Part shown: in pieces, positions 52,234 to 61,520 of the stretch
How positions within the stretch are numbered: position 1 is the stretch's first letter
Layout: the number at the start of each line of letters is the position of its first letter
NCBI RefSeq assembly: GCF_018130505.1
Contig: NZ_JAFCKH010000009.1
Coordinates: 310,001-374,000 of the forward strand
Length of the DNA: 64,000 nt
Direction of reading: 5' to 3'
Origin: Bradyrhizobium tropiciagri
GTDB taxonomy: Bacteria; Pseudomonadota; Alphaproteobacteria; Rhizobiales; Xanthobacteraceae
Made by a program: the position numbers and the translations under genes
The notes under the pieces: model-generated
Seen by the model: only the letters and a program-made list of their open reading frames with translations
Told to the model about the DNA's origin: nothing
Database searches by the model: none

Positions 52234-52747
52234 CCGGCGCGCTTATAGCACAGTTTTGGCCGCATATCCGACCGGAACCGTGCGTTGAGGTCACGGTGCG
52301 GCCCGAATGCAAGCTGGGGTTGTCTTCATGCCGGCCGCCCCGCGATCATGCCTTCGGTTCTCGCGCGGGGCCTCGGGCGAGGCGAGGCAGGTCGCAACCG
52401 CCTCATAGCCGGGCGCGCCGGGGATTGGCCTGACCGAGGTCGGCGGGCTGTGATGGGCCGGGCACAGGATGATGGCCTCGTCGCTGCCGACGGCATCGAG
52501 CTGATCGCAGGCGCGCGTACAACCGCGCTTCTTTGGCCCGGCAGAGCAAGTAAATGGCAGCAAATCCCAAAGGACTTTTGCCGGGTCCAATCTACATTAA
52601 AGCCCGCGTCGATACGCCTGAACGACCGGGAAGCTTCGGCAACCTGCGAGACATTTCTCCAGCCCGCACTTGCTCGCTTCAACGCCGGGCGGCGGACGGA
52701 TTCGCTGTGCCTTTGAGGGCCAATCATCCTGTGTATCGGAAGACGAC
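52234..52747. other. 514-base region with no convincing gene
   Basis: A gap between the LysR gene and the SNase-like gene. Open frames on both strands lack motifs or good starts. It may carry the LysR promoter and decayed sequence. Confidence 0.4.
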
Positions 52748-53341
52748 CTGGATACTTACACCATCATCTTCGCGGCGCTGGCCATCTTCATAGGACTGCG
52801 CCTGTACAGTGTCCTTGGACAGCCTGCTGAGGGCGGGCGGAGCGCTTTCTTCAATCGCCTCTCCGTGACTGTTGTTCTTTCTGCCGTGGTGATTTACGTC
52901 GCCAGCGAAGTCCCGGCACGGCGTTGGCCGATCCCGAATCCCGTGCTCCGTACCACCATCGCGCCCAGCACCCCCACCACCACGAAAACCGTTAGCGGCC
53001 CCGCGCGCGTGATCGACGGCGACACCGTCGTCGTCGCGGGCATCAAGGTACGCCTCAATGGCGTCGATGCCGCCGAGCTGGGGACGGTGCGAGGCGAGAA
53101 CGCCCGGCGGGTGATGGTTACGCTCGTCACCGGGCTGCTGACCTGTCGCCTGACCGGGGAGAAGACCTATGACCGCGAGGTCGGCTATTGCACCACAGCC
53201 GGTGGTATCGACATCAGTCGCGCGATCATCGCCCAAGGTGCCGCCCTGGCCTGTCCGCGCTACGACAGCCGTTACATTCATTTCGAGCAGGAGGCCGCGT
53301 TGGCGGTGCAGCCACGGTCGTCCTATTGCGTGAAGCGTTAG
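52748..53341 (+). CDS. membrane-anchored SNase-like protein with Tim44-like N-terminus
   Basis: About 197 residues. The start is best placed at CTG 52748: GGAAG lies 5 bases upstream, and the product then begins (M)DTYTIIFAALAIFIGLRL, which closely resembles the N-terminal anchor of bacterial Tim44-like proteins, whose sequence starts MD-YTIIF. After a second hydrophobic stretch, a thermonuclease-like domain follows: RVIDGDTVVV, VRLNGVDAAELG and TYDREVGYC. The SNase catalytic Asp, Arg and Glu appear to be kept. It is probably periplasm-facing. The chimera of anchor and nuclease domain is unusual. A TTG at 52670 is also in frame. Confidence 0.68.
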   Translation: MDTYTIIFAALAIFIGLRLYSVLGQPAEGGRSAFFNRLSVTVVLSAVVIYVASEVPARRWPIPNPVLRTTIAPSTPTTTKTVSGPARVIDGDTVVVAGIKVRLNGVDAAELGTVRGENARRVMVTLVTGLLTCRLTGEKTYDREVGYCTTAGGIDISRAIIAQGAALACPRYDSRYIHFEQEAALAVQPRSSYCVKR

Positions 53342-53409
53342 AACTTGAAGGCGCCGGTAATCGATTCCAGAAGCCGTTGTTGCGCGCCGCTGCATCCCCA
53401 CCCACCGCC

Positions 53410-53509
53410 GTCATCGCCCGGCTCGACCGGGCGATCCGGTACGTGGCCTCTCGGCTCAACAATGACTGCCTCTGGAATACTGGATCAACCGGTCAAGCCG
53501 GGTGATGAC
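53410..53509. repeat. single copy of the ~100-bp dispersed palindrome
   Basis: GTCATCGCCCGGCTCGACCG to CAAGCCGGGTGATGAC, the same element as in the tandem array at 1538-1998, here once and with small differences. Confidence 0.88.
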
Positions 53510-53562
53510 ACCGTGTTGGGTGGCAAGCGTTTGCGTCCGTCAAGTGCGACGGCCGCTCCACC

Positions 53563-54360
53563 TCACTCCAGATGATTCACCTTCTTCACCCAGGCGCGGA
53601 CGTCGGCGAGCACCTCGGGCAGCACCGCCTTGACATCCTGCACGGTCATGCCGGGCTTGATGCGGGGATCGTAGAGCATGTTGAGCAGGTACTGGTCGTA
53701 GACGTCGAAATAGCCCATCGAGACGCTGTCGTTGAACATGGTCCAGGGCACGGTGGCGGTGTCGTTGATCGGGCCGAGCGACTGCAACAGCTCCTCATAG
53801 GCGCAGTCGAGGAAGACGAAGTCGCCATTGTCGACGGTCAGGATCACGTCGGAATGCTCGATCTCGTAGTTCTCGTTCTTGCGGAAGCCGGACAGGCATT
53901 GCGGGTCGAGCGAGGAGCGGATCTCCTTTGCGCGTTCCTGGCCGTAGAAGGTGGCGATGGTGCGATAGAGGTCGCGGTCGTGCACCAGCTTGACCTGCAC
54001 GTTGGCGGCGTCAGCGTCCTCGGTCATCGCGATGTCGAGATGCTGCACCTTGGCGCGAATGTCGGCGACGACCTTGGCGAGCTGGGCTTTGCGGTCGGCG
54101 CGCTTGCCGTCGGCGAACACCCGCACCGGACTGTCGTATTTGCGGATGCGATCGACCCGTCCGGCGAGATGATATTCGGCGCCGAACGCCGTCTTCAGGA
54201 AGCCCTCGACGATCTCGGTGTCGGTGAAGGCCTTCTTCTCGTGGCGCTGGCGCGCCGCGATCGCCGGAACCTCGGCGGCGGCTGCGTGCGCGAGGGCGTC
54301 CGCGAGAGGCGCGAGCGCCAGCGCGAGGAGGAGCAGGATCGAGTGATGATTTCGGTGCAT
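53563..54360 (-). CDS. exported DUF2927-family protein
   Basis: 265 residues. A signal peptide (MHRNHHSILLLLALALAPLADALA) is followed by FTDTEIVEGFLKTAFGAEYH, VRVFADG and DIAMTEDADAANVQVKLV, features I associate with DUF2927. Two cysteines (DPQCLSGF, FLDCAYEELL) may form a disulfide. The C-terminal NDSVSMGYFDVYDQYLLNM suggests a protease-like or pilin-processing fold, but the function is unknown. The start at 54360 is preferred over the longer frame. Confidence 0.8.
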   Translation of the reverse strand: MHRNHHSILLLLALALAPLADALAHAAAAEVPAIAARQRHEKKAFTDTEIVEGFLKTAFGAEYHLAGRVDRIRKYDSPVRVFADGKRADRKAQLAKVVADIRAKVQHLDIAMTEDADAANVQVKLVHDRDLYRTIATFYGQERAKEIRSSLDPQCLSGFRKNENYEIEHSDVILTVDNGDFVFLDCAYEELLQSLGPINDTATVPWTMFNDSVSMGYFDVYDQYLLNMLYDPRIKPGMTVQDVKAVLPEVLADVRAWVKKVNHLE

Positions 54361-54453
54361 TCGGACAACGCTGCCGCAAGGCCTGCGGCAGTTCAAGCGG
54401 GCATCAGCGCGCATGCCGCATGGCAGTGCGGGGTTCCGCCGATACCGGCACGA

Positions 54454-55026
54454 TCAGTTCTTCACCACGACGGTGGTGCCGACCGAGACCCGGCTGTAGA
54501 GGTCGGTGACGTCGTCATTGGTCATGCGGAAGCAGCCCGACGACACCGCCTGGCCGATCGTCTCCGGTTCGTTCGAGCCGTGGATGCGGTAGAGCGTCGA
54601 ACCGAGATACATCGCGCGGGCGCCGAGCGGGTTCTCGATACCGCCGTTCATGTGGCGCGGCAGGTCCGGGCGGCGGCGCAGCATCTGCGAGGGCGGCGTC
54701 CAGGACGGCCATTCCTTCTTCGCGGTGATGCGGTGCACGCCGCTCCAGCGGAAGCCGTCGCGGCCGACGCCGATGCCGTAGCGCAGCGCCTCGCCGCCCG
54801 GCAGCACCAGATAGAGCCGGCGCTCGGCGGTGTTCACCACGATGGTGCCAGGCGCGTAGTTGGTCGGGTAGGTGACCGTGGTGCGCGGGATCGAGCTGGC
54901 GCGGCTGCCGGAGTAGGTGGTGCCGCCGCCGAAGAAGTCGGTGAAATCGGTGCTCTCGGCCAGGGCCTGGCCGGTGCCGGCCAACACGGTGAGCGCGGCA
55001 AACATCAGGGCAATCGGGCGCATCAT
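54454..55026 (-). CDS. L,D-transpeptidase (YkuD/ErfK family)
   Basis: 190-residue precursor. After a signal peptide (MRPIALMFAALTVLAGTGQA) comes a single YkuD domain. The catalytic motif is IHGSN...SSGCFRMTNDD, with the nucleophilic cysteine in SSGCFRM and a His upstream. It should crosslink peptidoglycan (3-3 links) or attach proteins to it in the periplasm. Three ATGs run in a row (55029, 55026, 55023); GAGG lies 6 bases before the middle one, which I use. Confidence 0.9.
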   Translation of the reverse strand: MMRPIALMFAALTVLAGTGQALAESTDFTDFFGGGTTYSGSRASSIPRTTVTYPTNYAPGTIVVNTAERRLYLVLPGGEALRYGIGVGRDGFRWSGVHRITAKKEWPSWTPPSQMLRRRPDLPRHMNGGIENPLGARAMYLGSTLYRIHGSNEPETIGQAVSSGCFRMTNDDVTDLYSRVSVGTTVVVKN

Positions 55027-55247
55027 CATCGTCCTCGCGAACATCAAAATATGAGGCCAGAGAGGCCACAATCGACGGTCTTTCGCAAGCGACGAAGCCG
55101 TGACCCATGCAGTTTCCGGCAACACGGTTTAAAAAGGCAACACACCGCAACCGATACCTGCATTGTCCGGCCAAGCCTTTGACGAAGCGGGTGAACAATG
55201 GTTGATCTGGACCCACCTCAAGAACATCTCGAAACGGGAGCGAGACA

Positions 55248-56795
55248 ATGAACGGTGCGGAAAGCCTGGTGCGGACATTGGTTGCGGGCGGCGTGGACGT
55301 CTGCTTCACCAATCCGGGCACGTCGGAGATGCATTTCGTCGCCGCGCTGGACAAGGTGCCCGGCATGCGCTGCGTGCTCGGCCTGTTCGAGGGCGTGGTG
55401 ACGGGGGCCGCCGACGGCTATTTCCGCATGAAGGGAACGCCGGCCTCGACGCTGCTGCATCTCGGGCCGGGCCTCGCCAACGGGCTCGCCAACCTGCACA
55501 ACGCCAAGAAGGCGCATTCCGGCATCGTCAACATCGTCGGCCAGCACGCGACCTATCACATCGGCTACAACGCGCCGCTGACGTCGGACATCGAGGGCCT
55601 GGCGCGGCCGATGTCGGCCTGGGTTCGCACCTCGCCGGATGCCAAGTCGGTCGCCTCCGACGGCGCCGCCGCGATCGCCGCGGCGAAGAGCGCGCCGCCG
55701 CAGATCGCAACGCTGATCCTGCCCGCCGACACCGCCTGGAACGAGGCCGACGGCATCGCCGAGGTGCCGGCCGATACGCAGCGCCCGAGCTATTCGCCGC
55801 AGGCGGTGGAGACCGCGGCCAAGATCCTGCACGGCGATGCCGCGCACACGCTGCTGCTCGTCACCGGCAGCGCGCTGACCGAGCAGGGCCTGGCGCTCGC
55901 CGAGCGCATCGCCGGCAAGACTGGCTGCACCGTGATGGGCCAGACCTATCATCCGCGCATGGCGCGCGGCCGCAGCCGCTTCTCGATCAACCGCATTCCC
56001 TATGTGATCGAGCAGGCGCTGCCGATCCTGAAGAATTTCCGTCACATCGTGCTGGTCGAGGCCAACGATCCGGTGGCGTTCTTCGCCTATCCGAACAAGC
56101 CGAGCATGTTGAAGGCCGAGGGCTGCGACGTGCATCGCATGACCTCGTGGGGCGAGAACTCGGTTGCCGCGCTCGAGGCGCTCGCCAACGCGCTGCATGC
56201 GACGGCGCAGGACGTCAAGCCGCAACAATTGCAGGAGCTGGTCAAGCCGACCGGCGCGCTCAACCACGCCACGATCGCCCAGGCGATCGCCTGTGCGATC
56301 CCCGAGAACGCCATCATGGTCGACGAGTCAGTCACCACCGGACGCGGCTTCTTCCCGCCGACGGCGGCGGCCGCGCCGCATGACTGGCTGCAGAACATGG
56401 GCGGCTCGATCGGCTTCTCGACGCCGGTCGCGACCGGCGCCGCGGTCGCTTGTCCGGACCGCAAGGTGATCTGCATGGTCGGCGACGGCAGCGCGATGTA
56501 CACGATCCAGTCACTGTGGACGCAGGCGCGCGAGGGACTCAATGTCGTGACCATCGTGTTCGCCAACCGCATCTACCAGATCCTGCGCGGCGAGTTCGAC
56601 GGCGTCGGCGCCGGCGAGCCCGGCAAGCGCGCGCAGGACATGCTGAAGATCGATCGGCCGACGATCGATTTCGTCGCGTTGGCGAAGGGCATGGGTGTGC
56701 CTGCCCGTGCCGTCACGACGGCGGATGAGTTCAACAAGGCGCTGGCGGACGCCGTCGCCGAGCCGGGGCCAAGGCTGATCGAAGTGCAGATGTAA
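55248..56795 (+). CDS. acetolactate synthase-like ThDP enzyme
   Basis: 515 residues in three ThDP-enzyme domains. The N-terminal domain has FTNPGTSEMHF and the activating Glu in LGLFEGVVTGAADGY. The C-terminal cofactor motif is GDGSAMYTIQSLW. It resembles IlvB-like proteins of the broad 'acetolactate synthase large subunit-like' group, but it is shorter than IlvB and lacks a neighbouring small subunit. A 2-oxoacid decarboxylase or carboligase reaction is therefore likelier than acetolactate formation. A PD-(D/E)XK-like gene follows by 49 bases. Confidence 0.83.
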   Translation: MNGAESLVRTLVAGGVDVCFTNPGTSEMHFVAALDKVPGMRCVLGLFEGVVTGAADGYFRMKGTPASTLLHLGPGLANGLANLHNAKKAHSGIVNIVGQHATYHIGYNAPLTSDIEGLARPMSAWVRTSPDAKSVASDGAAAIAAAKSAPPQIATLILPADTAWNEADGIAEVPADTQRPSYSPQAVETAAKILHGDAAHTLLLVTGSALTEQGLALAERIAGKTGCTVMGQTYHPRMARGRSRFSINRIPYVIEQALPILKNFRHIVLVEANDPVAFFAYPNKPSMLKAEGCDVHRMTSWGENSVAALEALANALHATAQDVKPQQLQELVKPTGALNHATIAQAIACAIPENAIMVDESVTTGRGFFPPTAAAAPHDWLQNMGGSIGFSTPVATGAAVACPDRKVICMVGDGSAMYTIQSLWTQAREGLNVVTIVFANRIYQILRGEFDGVGAGEPGKRAQDMLKIDRPTIDFVALAKGMGVPARAVTTADEFNKALADAVAEPGPRLIEVQM

Positions 56796-56844
56796 GGGAT
56801 TTTCCCAATGGCCGCGGCGGCGGTCCGGTACAGTCGGAGGCGTC

Positions 56845-57378
56845 GTGCAGACCGAGCTGAACAAGGTGATCGCCGCCCTGGCCGAGTTTTACGCGCATGA
56901 GCAGTTCTTGCTGGAGCGCGATCTCGGCGAGCGGACACTCACTCACCGCCTTGCGGTGTATGTCGAACGACAATTTTCCGGCTGGCAGATCGATTGCAAC
57001 TACGACCGGCTCGGCGAACGCACGCTGCGGCTGCCGCGCGGCTCGGCCGCCTCGACCGATGACCATCTCGGCAAATCGATCTATCCCGACATTGTGGTGC
57101 ATCAGCGCGACATTCCCAACAATCTGCTCGCGATCGAGGTGCGCAAGGACAGCAATCACCAGCCGATCGAGCACGACCTGCAAAAACTGCAGGCGCTGAC
57201 CGATCCTCATGTCTGGTTCGCCTTTGCGACCGGCGTGCTGGTCACGCTCGGCCGCGGAGGCGTGGGCTTTACGGAAGTCTATGTCGGCGGCGTTGTTGAA
57301 CGCATGACATCGCTCTGGTTCGCGGAGCGGCTGCGCGACAGCGGTCTTGCGGAGCCGCGCGACAACGGCGCGCATTAA
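56845..57378 (+). CDS. small PD-(D/E)XK-like nuclease-family protein
   Basis: 177 residues. The central region reads SIYPDIVVHQRD... LLAIEVRKDSNH, matching the restriction-endonuclease-like core: Asp after Pro, and Glu-Val-Arg-Lys instead of the usual E-x-K. Helices N- and C-terminal to it match the fold. A GTG start at 56845 follows GGAGG by 5 bases. The role is unknown; it could be a DNA-repair or defence protein or an inactive relative. It probably shares a transcript with the ThDP enzyme upstream. Confidence 0.68.
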   Translation: MQTELNKVIAALAEFYAHEQFLLERDLGERTLTHRLAVYVERQFSGWQIDCNYDRLGERTLRLPRGSAASTDDHLGKSIYPDIVVHQRDIPNNLLAIEVRKDSNHQPIEHDLQKLQALTDPHVWFAFATGVLVTLGRGGVGFTEVYVGGVVERMTSLWFAERLRDSGLAEPRDNGAH

Positions 57379-57619
57379 CTCTGACGACCGTGTTTTGCGT
57401 GATACCCCGTTTGGGTCATGCGCCGGTCGTGTCCGTACGCCACAAGTGTGGCGCGGAAGGTGGAGCAATTTCTGGGGCTGGTGGTTTTTTTCAGTACGAT
57501 CCGATGGCGGTGCGCATCACCGGTTTCGTTTCACTTTCGCTCCCCCTTCCGCACTTTCATTCAGCGAACTTCGATGCGTCGGATCTCCGACGCAGGCGCA
57601 TGAGGCGCAGGGAATGCTG

Positions 57620-57643
57620 GAAGGCCGCCCGAGGGCGGCCTTC
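57620..57643 (-). terminator. hairpin terminator candidate
   Basis: A perfect palindrome, GAAGGCCGCCC-GA-GGGCGGCCTTC, 24 bases downstream of the 57668-57883 gene on the minus strand. The T tract after it is poor, so termination may be weak. Confidence 0.55.
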
Positions 57644-57667
57644 GGCGTTCTTACCGAACGGGTCTGC

Positions 57668-57883
57668 TTATTGCTTGGCCGCATCGTCGCCCTTTTTGGC
57701 GCTCGACTTCTTGGCGGCGGTTTTCTTCGCCTTCTTCTTCGGCGCCATCTTGGACGCCTCGCCCTTGGTGGTGGTGTCGGCGCTCTGCGCCGCGGGCGCC
57801 GGGCTGGCGCCTGCCTTGTCCTGCGCGAGGGCGGTGGATGACAGCAAGGCGACGGCGGTGGCGGCGAGGATCAGTGTTCGCAT
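57668..57883 (-). CDS. small exported lysine-rich protein
   Basis: 71 residues. A signal peptide (MRTLILAATAVALLSSTALA, cleavage near AQ) is followed by a short disordered mature part with Lys/Ala repeats (MAPKKKAKKTAAKKSSAKK). It should be periplasmic or secreted and highly basic. The function is unknown; the charge suggests binding to nucleic acid or the acidic cell surface. The start at 57883 fits the signal peptide. Confidence 0.72.
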   Translation of the reverse strand: MRTLILAATAVALLSSTALAQDKAGASPAPAAQSADTTTKGEASKMAPKKKAKKTAAKKSSAKKGDDAAKQ

Positions 57884-58046
57884 CGGATAGGTCTCCCAAG
57901 TTGGTTTCCGGCGCACCCCAACGTGACAGAATGTCGCAGGGTTCCCTTACACGGATCAGCTGTCCGTGAGCGGCGCGTGATGATGGAGGAAGGGGCGCGC
58001 GCCTGGAAACGAGAGGCTACCGGCTCATTTCAGCAAGGAATCCGGC

Positions 58047-58418
58047 TCATTTTCGCAGGATAATGAGTGCTTCCCGGTAGAGCTGCGAGAAGGAGACCAT
58101 CAGCGCGCTCGACAGGAGAAACGTCGAGATCCGGTCGTAGTCGGCGGCCGTGGGCCAGCTGAACTCGAAATACGGCGGCAGGAACCCCCAGCAGACGATC
58201 GGGACCGTGATGATGGTGGCAAAGGCGCCGGCAGGCGCGCCGCCAAGCAGGCCGGCGATCAGGATCGCCGGGACGAAACCGGCGAAATAGAACTGCAAGC
58301 CGAAGGTCGCGAACAGCTCCTGCATCGCGGCGGCGAATACCACGGCCAACAGGGCTACGGCGAAAGTCGACAACGACCACGGCCGCAGACTGAGGATGTA
58401 GTCATTGCTCTTGCGCAT
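58047..58418 (-). CDS. small membrane protein with DUF4118-like domain
   Basis: 123 residues with about four membrane segments (WSLSTFAVALLAVVFAAAM; FYFAGFVPAILIAGLLGG; AFATIITVPIVCWGFL; ISTFLLSSALMVSFSQ). The pattern matches DUF4118, which usually forms the N-terminal part of KdpD-like sensor kinases. Here no kinase follows, so it is a stand-alone or cut-down module. The start at 58418 follows GGGGGAA. Confidence 0.7.
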   Translation of the reverse strand: MRKSNDYILSLRPWSLSTFAVALLAVVFAAAMQELFATFGLQFYFAGFVPAILIAGLLGGAPAGAFATIITVPIVCWGFLPPYFEFSWPTAADYDRISTFLLSSALMVSFSQLYREALIILRK

Positions 58419-58598
58419 CGCAGTTCCCCCGCGCCCCCGCGAGGTCCGGGAAGGTAGCGGAGGAGGTTTGCAAATAAAACCCCGTAGGATTCCGTGGTTG
58501 GGACTGGCCGTGCCATGGCGGCGAACCGGGATGGTCAAGCCTCTGCCTCATTGTCCCGGCTTATTGCACCGCGGCAGGGTGATCGCGGGGACAACGCC

Positions 58599-58985
58599 AT
58601 GGGACTTCTGATCCTTCTGATCGCGATGGCTATCGGCTTCGGGGTGGGCTACGGCGTGCGCGAGATGATCTCGCGCCGGCGCCGCCGCGCCGCGCGCGGC
58701 GAGCGGGGGGAATCACAGCGAAGCGAAGCTGCGGTGGCGCCTGCGGCAGACGACGCCATCAATCTCGAGCGTCTCCTCGTCGCCGCAAATGACGACATCA
58801 CCGGCCGCCGCCGCCAGTCCCTGCCGGATGCCGGCCAGCCGGTCGATCCCAAGACCCGGTCCGAGGAATTCGACGGCGCCGTGCGCGACCTGCTCGGCGA
58901 GCTCAACCGCCGCCCGGAACGATCCGCCTCGATGCTGAGCCGCGTCTCGCCGTTGGCCGGACTGCAAAGCTCGTCGGAAAGGTGA
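58599..58985 (+). CDS. single-pass membrane protein, hypothetical
   Basis: 128 residues. A membrane helix at residues 3-22 (LLILLIAMAIGFGVGYGVRE) is followed by an Arg-rich juxtamembrane segment and a charged cytoplasmic tail (AINLERLLVAANDDITG). No domain recognised. It is convergent with the ABC transporter operon. Confidence 0.68.
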   Translation: MGLLILLIAMAIGFGVGYGVREMISRRRRRAARGERGESQRSEAAVAPAADDAINLERLLVAANDDITGRRRQSLPDAGQPVDPKTRSEEFDGAVRDLLGELNRRPERSASMLSRVSPLAGLQSSSER

Positions 58986-58988
58986 TCT

Positions 58989-59783
58989 TCACAGGACGAC
59001 ACGTCCGGTAAGGCGCTTTGCGGCGCGCTGCGCTTTCGATCGCCTCAATCGGCCGATGATATGAGCCTCGAAGGCGCCAGGCGTCGGCGAGGCATTCACG
59101 AGCGAGGGGCCGTCCCAACTCTCGACGATCTGTCCGTCCGCGAGAAATATGGCGCGGTTGCAAAAGGCCGGTACCGTCTCGATCACATGGGTCGATAGAA
59201 TGACGGCGTGATCCCGGGTGAAGGCGAGTTCGCCGATCATGCACCTGGCCTCCCATGCCGCCTCCGGATCCAGCCCATTGAAGGACTCGTCAAAGACCAG
59301 GAGAGGCGGGGCGCCGACGAGCGCCGCGGCGATCGCGACCTTCGCGCGGGTACCAAGCGAGTAATCCGCGATGGGCCGGCCGAGCCATGAACCGAGGCCA
59401 AGGCTGCCGATCACATCGCCGGTGGGCCAGACGTCACCCTCGCATCCCCGAATGGAAGCAACGAGCTCGAGATACTGGCGGCCCGACAGCGAGGTAGGCA
59501 GGTCTGCCGGATCGATGGCAAGACCGAAACGCGCTTTTGCAGCGACCGGTGCGGTCGCAAGATCGACCCCGCCGAGCGACACTTGTCCCGCCATCAAGGG
59601 CAACTGGCCGGTGACGGCTTTCAGGAGCGTCGTCTTGCCCGATCCGTTGGCGCCAAGCAGGCCGAGAATGTCACCGCGATGGATGGCGAGATCGATGCCG
59701 GAGACGACACTCTGCCCACCATATCCGGCGGCGAGACCCTTCGTCTCGAGAAGAGCCTGCGACCGCGGATCAGTACGATTCAT
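58989..59783 (-). CDS. ABC transporter ATP-binding protein
   Basis: 264 residues. Walker A GANGSGKTT and Walker B PLLVFDESFNGLDPEA are both present. The signature motif reads YSLGTRAKVAIAAAL rather than LSGGQ, which is typical of some ABC-2-type exporters. It overlaps the permease gene by 14 bases, so both are translated together. Export of an unknown compound is likely. The start at 59783 is preferred; the frame is open to 59954. Confidence 0.88.
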   Translation of the reverse strand: MNRTDPRSQALLETKGLAAGYGGQSVVSGIDLAIHRGDILGLLGANGSGKTTLLKAVTGQLPLMAGQVSLGGVDLATAPVAAKARFGLAIDPADLPTSLSGRQYLELVASIRGCEGDVWPTGDVIGSLGLGSWLGRPIADYSLGTRAKVAIAAALVGAPPLLVFDESFNGLDPEAAWEARCMIGELAFTRDHAVILSTHVIETVPAFCNRAIFLADGQIVESWDGPSLVNASPTPGAFEAHIIGRLRRSKAQRAAKRLTGRVVL

Positions 59784-61026
59784 AGCGGTATCTCCGATAG
59801 GCCCGGCCCCAGAGCCAGGCGACCATGCCCACGACAACGAGCACAACCGTGCGGCCGTATTCGAAAGACTCGTAATAGGCGTAGGCGATGGTTGCGATGA
59901 AGCCGATCGCTGCCGCAACCGGCGCATTGGCGAAGTAGGCGGCAAACACGCCATAGCAGCAATTCAGCGCCATCAGCATGAAGCCGCCACCAATCGGAGC
60001 GGCCCAGCCCGACGGATCTGCCGCGAGGGTGACCGATGCCGGCAACGCAAAAGACACGGCGGATATCAAGGACGGCAGCCGCATCAATCGCAGCCAGGCC
60101 TGGAGGAAGCCGACCGGAGAGGCGCGCAGGGCCGCTGACGCAAGCGGGCAGCAACGGACGGTCAGCATGAACATTGCGAGCCCGCTTGCGGTTGCGCCGA
60201 CGGCGGCGGGAGCGGCGGACCGTGTGGCGAGACTTGTGCCGATGGCGAGGGATGCCGCGGTGCTCACCGCAGCGACTGCGGCCAGCCAGGGAACAGAACA
60301 GGCGGCGCCGCCGGCCCGCAACCGCCAGGCCCACGAATTGAACCAGCGAAGTGGCGCGCGATCGAGTGTCTCCAGCCAGGGCAAAGCGATCGCTCGCCGG
60401 GATTGTCCGTCCGGATGTTCGGCATGATCGAACAGCCGCATGCGCCGTACCTTCGCCGCAGCAACCGCGCCGAACGCGAGGATGAATGCCGCGGCCGCGC
60501 GAAGGCCGTTTACGAAGGGATCGTCAACCGCAACGACGAAAGCGGCGAGGCCCGCAAGCCCGGCAAGCGGCAAGGTCAGAAGGCCACCGATCAGCGCCGC
60601 AGCGAGGCCGACGGCTCGACGCCTTGCCTGGAGAGACAACGGGAGCGGCTGGAGAAAGCGTGAGCACGCCTTCGCGAGGATCAGGTTGGTGAGAGGAATG
60701 GCCAGAAGCAATCCCGAAAGCGCGGCTGCAGCGGGAAGTCCGATCGTCCAGATCACTGCGAACTGACGCAATGTCCGGGCATGCGCCAGTAGCATCGTCA
60801 GGACATCGGCGATCCCATAGGCCAACAGGCAGCCTCCGCCCAATATCAGCGACGCGAGATCGCGGCGGCGCAAGCCGCGCAAGCTTGCTCGGGCATCGTG
60901 CCAAAGCAGGAAGAGAACGAGATGGCTGGGACGATCCAGGTATCGCTCAGTCAAGCTCTGTTTGTTTTCGTCGACGCGGCGTGGTGCAGCCGTCGTGCCC
61001 GGGAAGCTTGATCGATCAAAGAACAT
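59770..61026 (-). CDS. ABC transporter permease, multi-pass membrane protein
   Basis: About 418 residues, with roughly ten hydrophobic segments (e.g. [48 protein letters not shown]). It is preceded by the YXWGXW gene (11-base overlap) and followed by the ATPase (14-base overlap), so it is the membrane partner of that ATPase. The transported substrate is unknown. ATG 61026 is the best start; longer frames have no domain. Confidence 0.78.
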   Translation of the reverse strand: MFFDRSSFPGTTAAPRRVDENKQSLTERYLDRPSHLVLFLLWHDARASLRGLRRRDLASLILGGGCLLAYGIADVLTMLLAHARTLRQFAVIWTIGLPAAAALSGLLLAIPLTNLILAKACSRFLQPLPLSLQARRRAVGLAAALIGGLLTLPLAGLAGLAAFVVAVDDPFVNGLRAAAAFILAFGAVAAAKVRRMRLFDHAEHPDGQSRRAIALPWLETLDRAPLRWFNSWAWRLRAGGAACSVPWLAAVAAVSTAASLAIGTSLATRSAAPAAVGATASGLAMFMLTVRCCPLASAALRASPVGFLQAWLRLMRLPSLISAVSFALPASVTLAADPSGWAAPIGGGFMLMALNCCYGVFAAYFANAPVAAAIGFIATIAYAYYESFEYGRTVVLVVVGMVAWLWGRAYRRYRYESY

Positions 61027-61420
61027 GGGCCACCCAGCGTGCCGGTACCAATATCCAGCCGCCGCGCAGCCGTCCCCCGTGTGCCGGGACGTACTGATAG
61101 CCGCGCCGCACGGCGAGCCAGCGGCCTTCGATCCAAACATAGCGGCGCCCGGTCCAACGCCAGTATCCCGGCGCCCAGATCCATCCCGGGCGCGCCACGG
61201 GGGCAACTTCCATTCGTGCGGGCGGTGGAGCGGCGACGAATACACCGGGAGCGGCGATGCCCGCGTCGCCATCGACGTCGGAAGGGTCGAAGCCGGAAGA
61301 TTGCGCGCGGCCTGCTGTCGGCGTACCGGCGAGAATGGCCAGTGTCGCAAGTGCGAATGCCGTGGAACGTGCAAGGTTGGTGATCCGCGGAAGTCGGGAG
61401 CGGCGAACGGTGTGATGCAT
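61016..61420 (-). CDS. exported YXWGXW-repeat protein
   Basis: 134 residues. A signal peptide ([17 protein letters not shown], cleavage near GRAQ) is followed by tryptophan/tyrosine-rich repeats of the YXWGXW family ([20 protein letters not shown]). Members occur in periplasmic or surface proteins of unknown role. ATG 61420 follows GGAGG by 5 bases, so it is preferred to the ATG at 61432. First gene of a three-gene overlapping operon with the permease and ATPase. Confidence 0.8.
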   Translation of the reverse strand: MHHTVRRSRLPRITNLARSTAFALATLAILAGTPTAGRAQSSGFDPSDVDGDAGIAAPGVFVAAPPPARMEVAPVARPGWIWAPGYWRWTGRRYVWIEGRWLAVRRGYQYVPAHGGRLRGGWILVPARWVAHVL

Positions 61421-61520
61421 CAGTACCTCCATTTTCTCCGCGCAAGTTCACTTCGCTCTGCAACGGCGGCGTGAGCGCCGCGTAAGCAAGTGTGACGGAA
61501 TGTAATCGTCGAGTTTCAGT

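Noticed and set aside
52291-52590. 99-residue frame upstream of the SNase-like gene
   Set aside because: Composition and starts look random; I could not tie it to a family.
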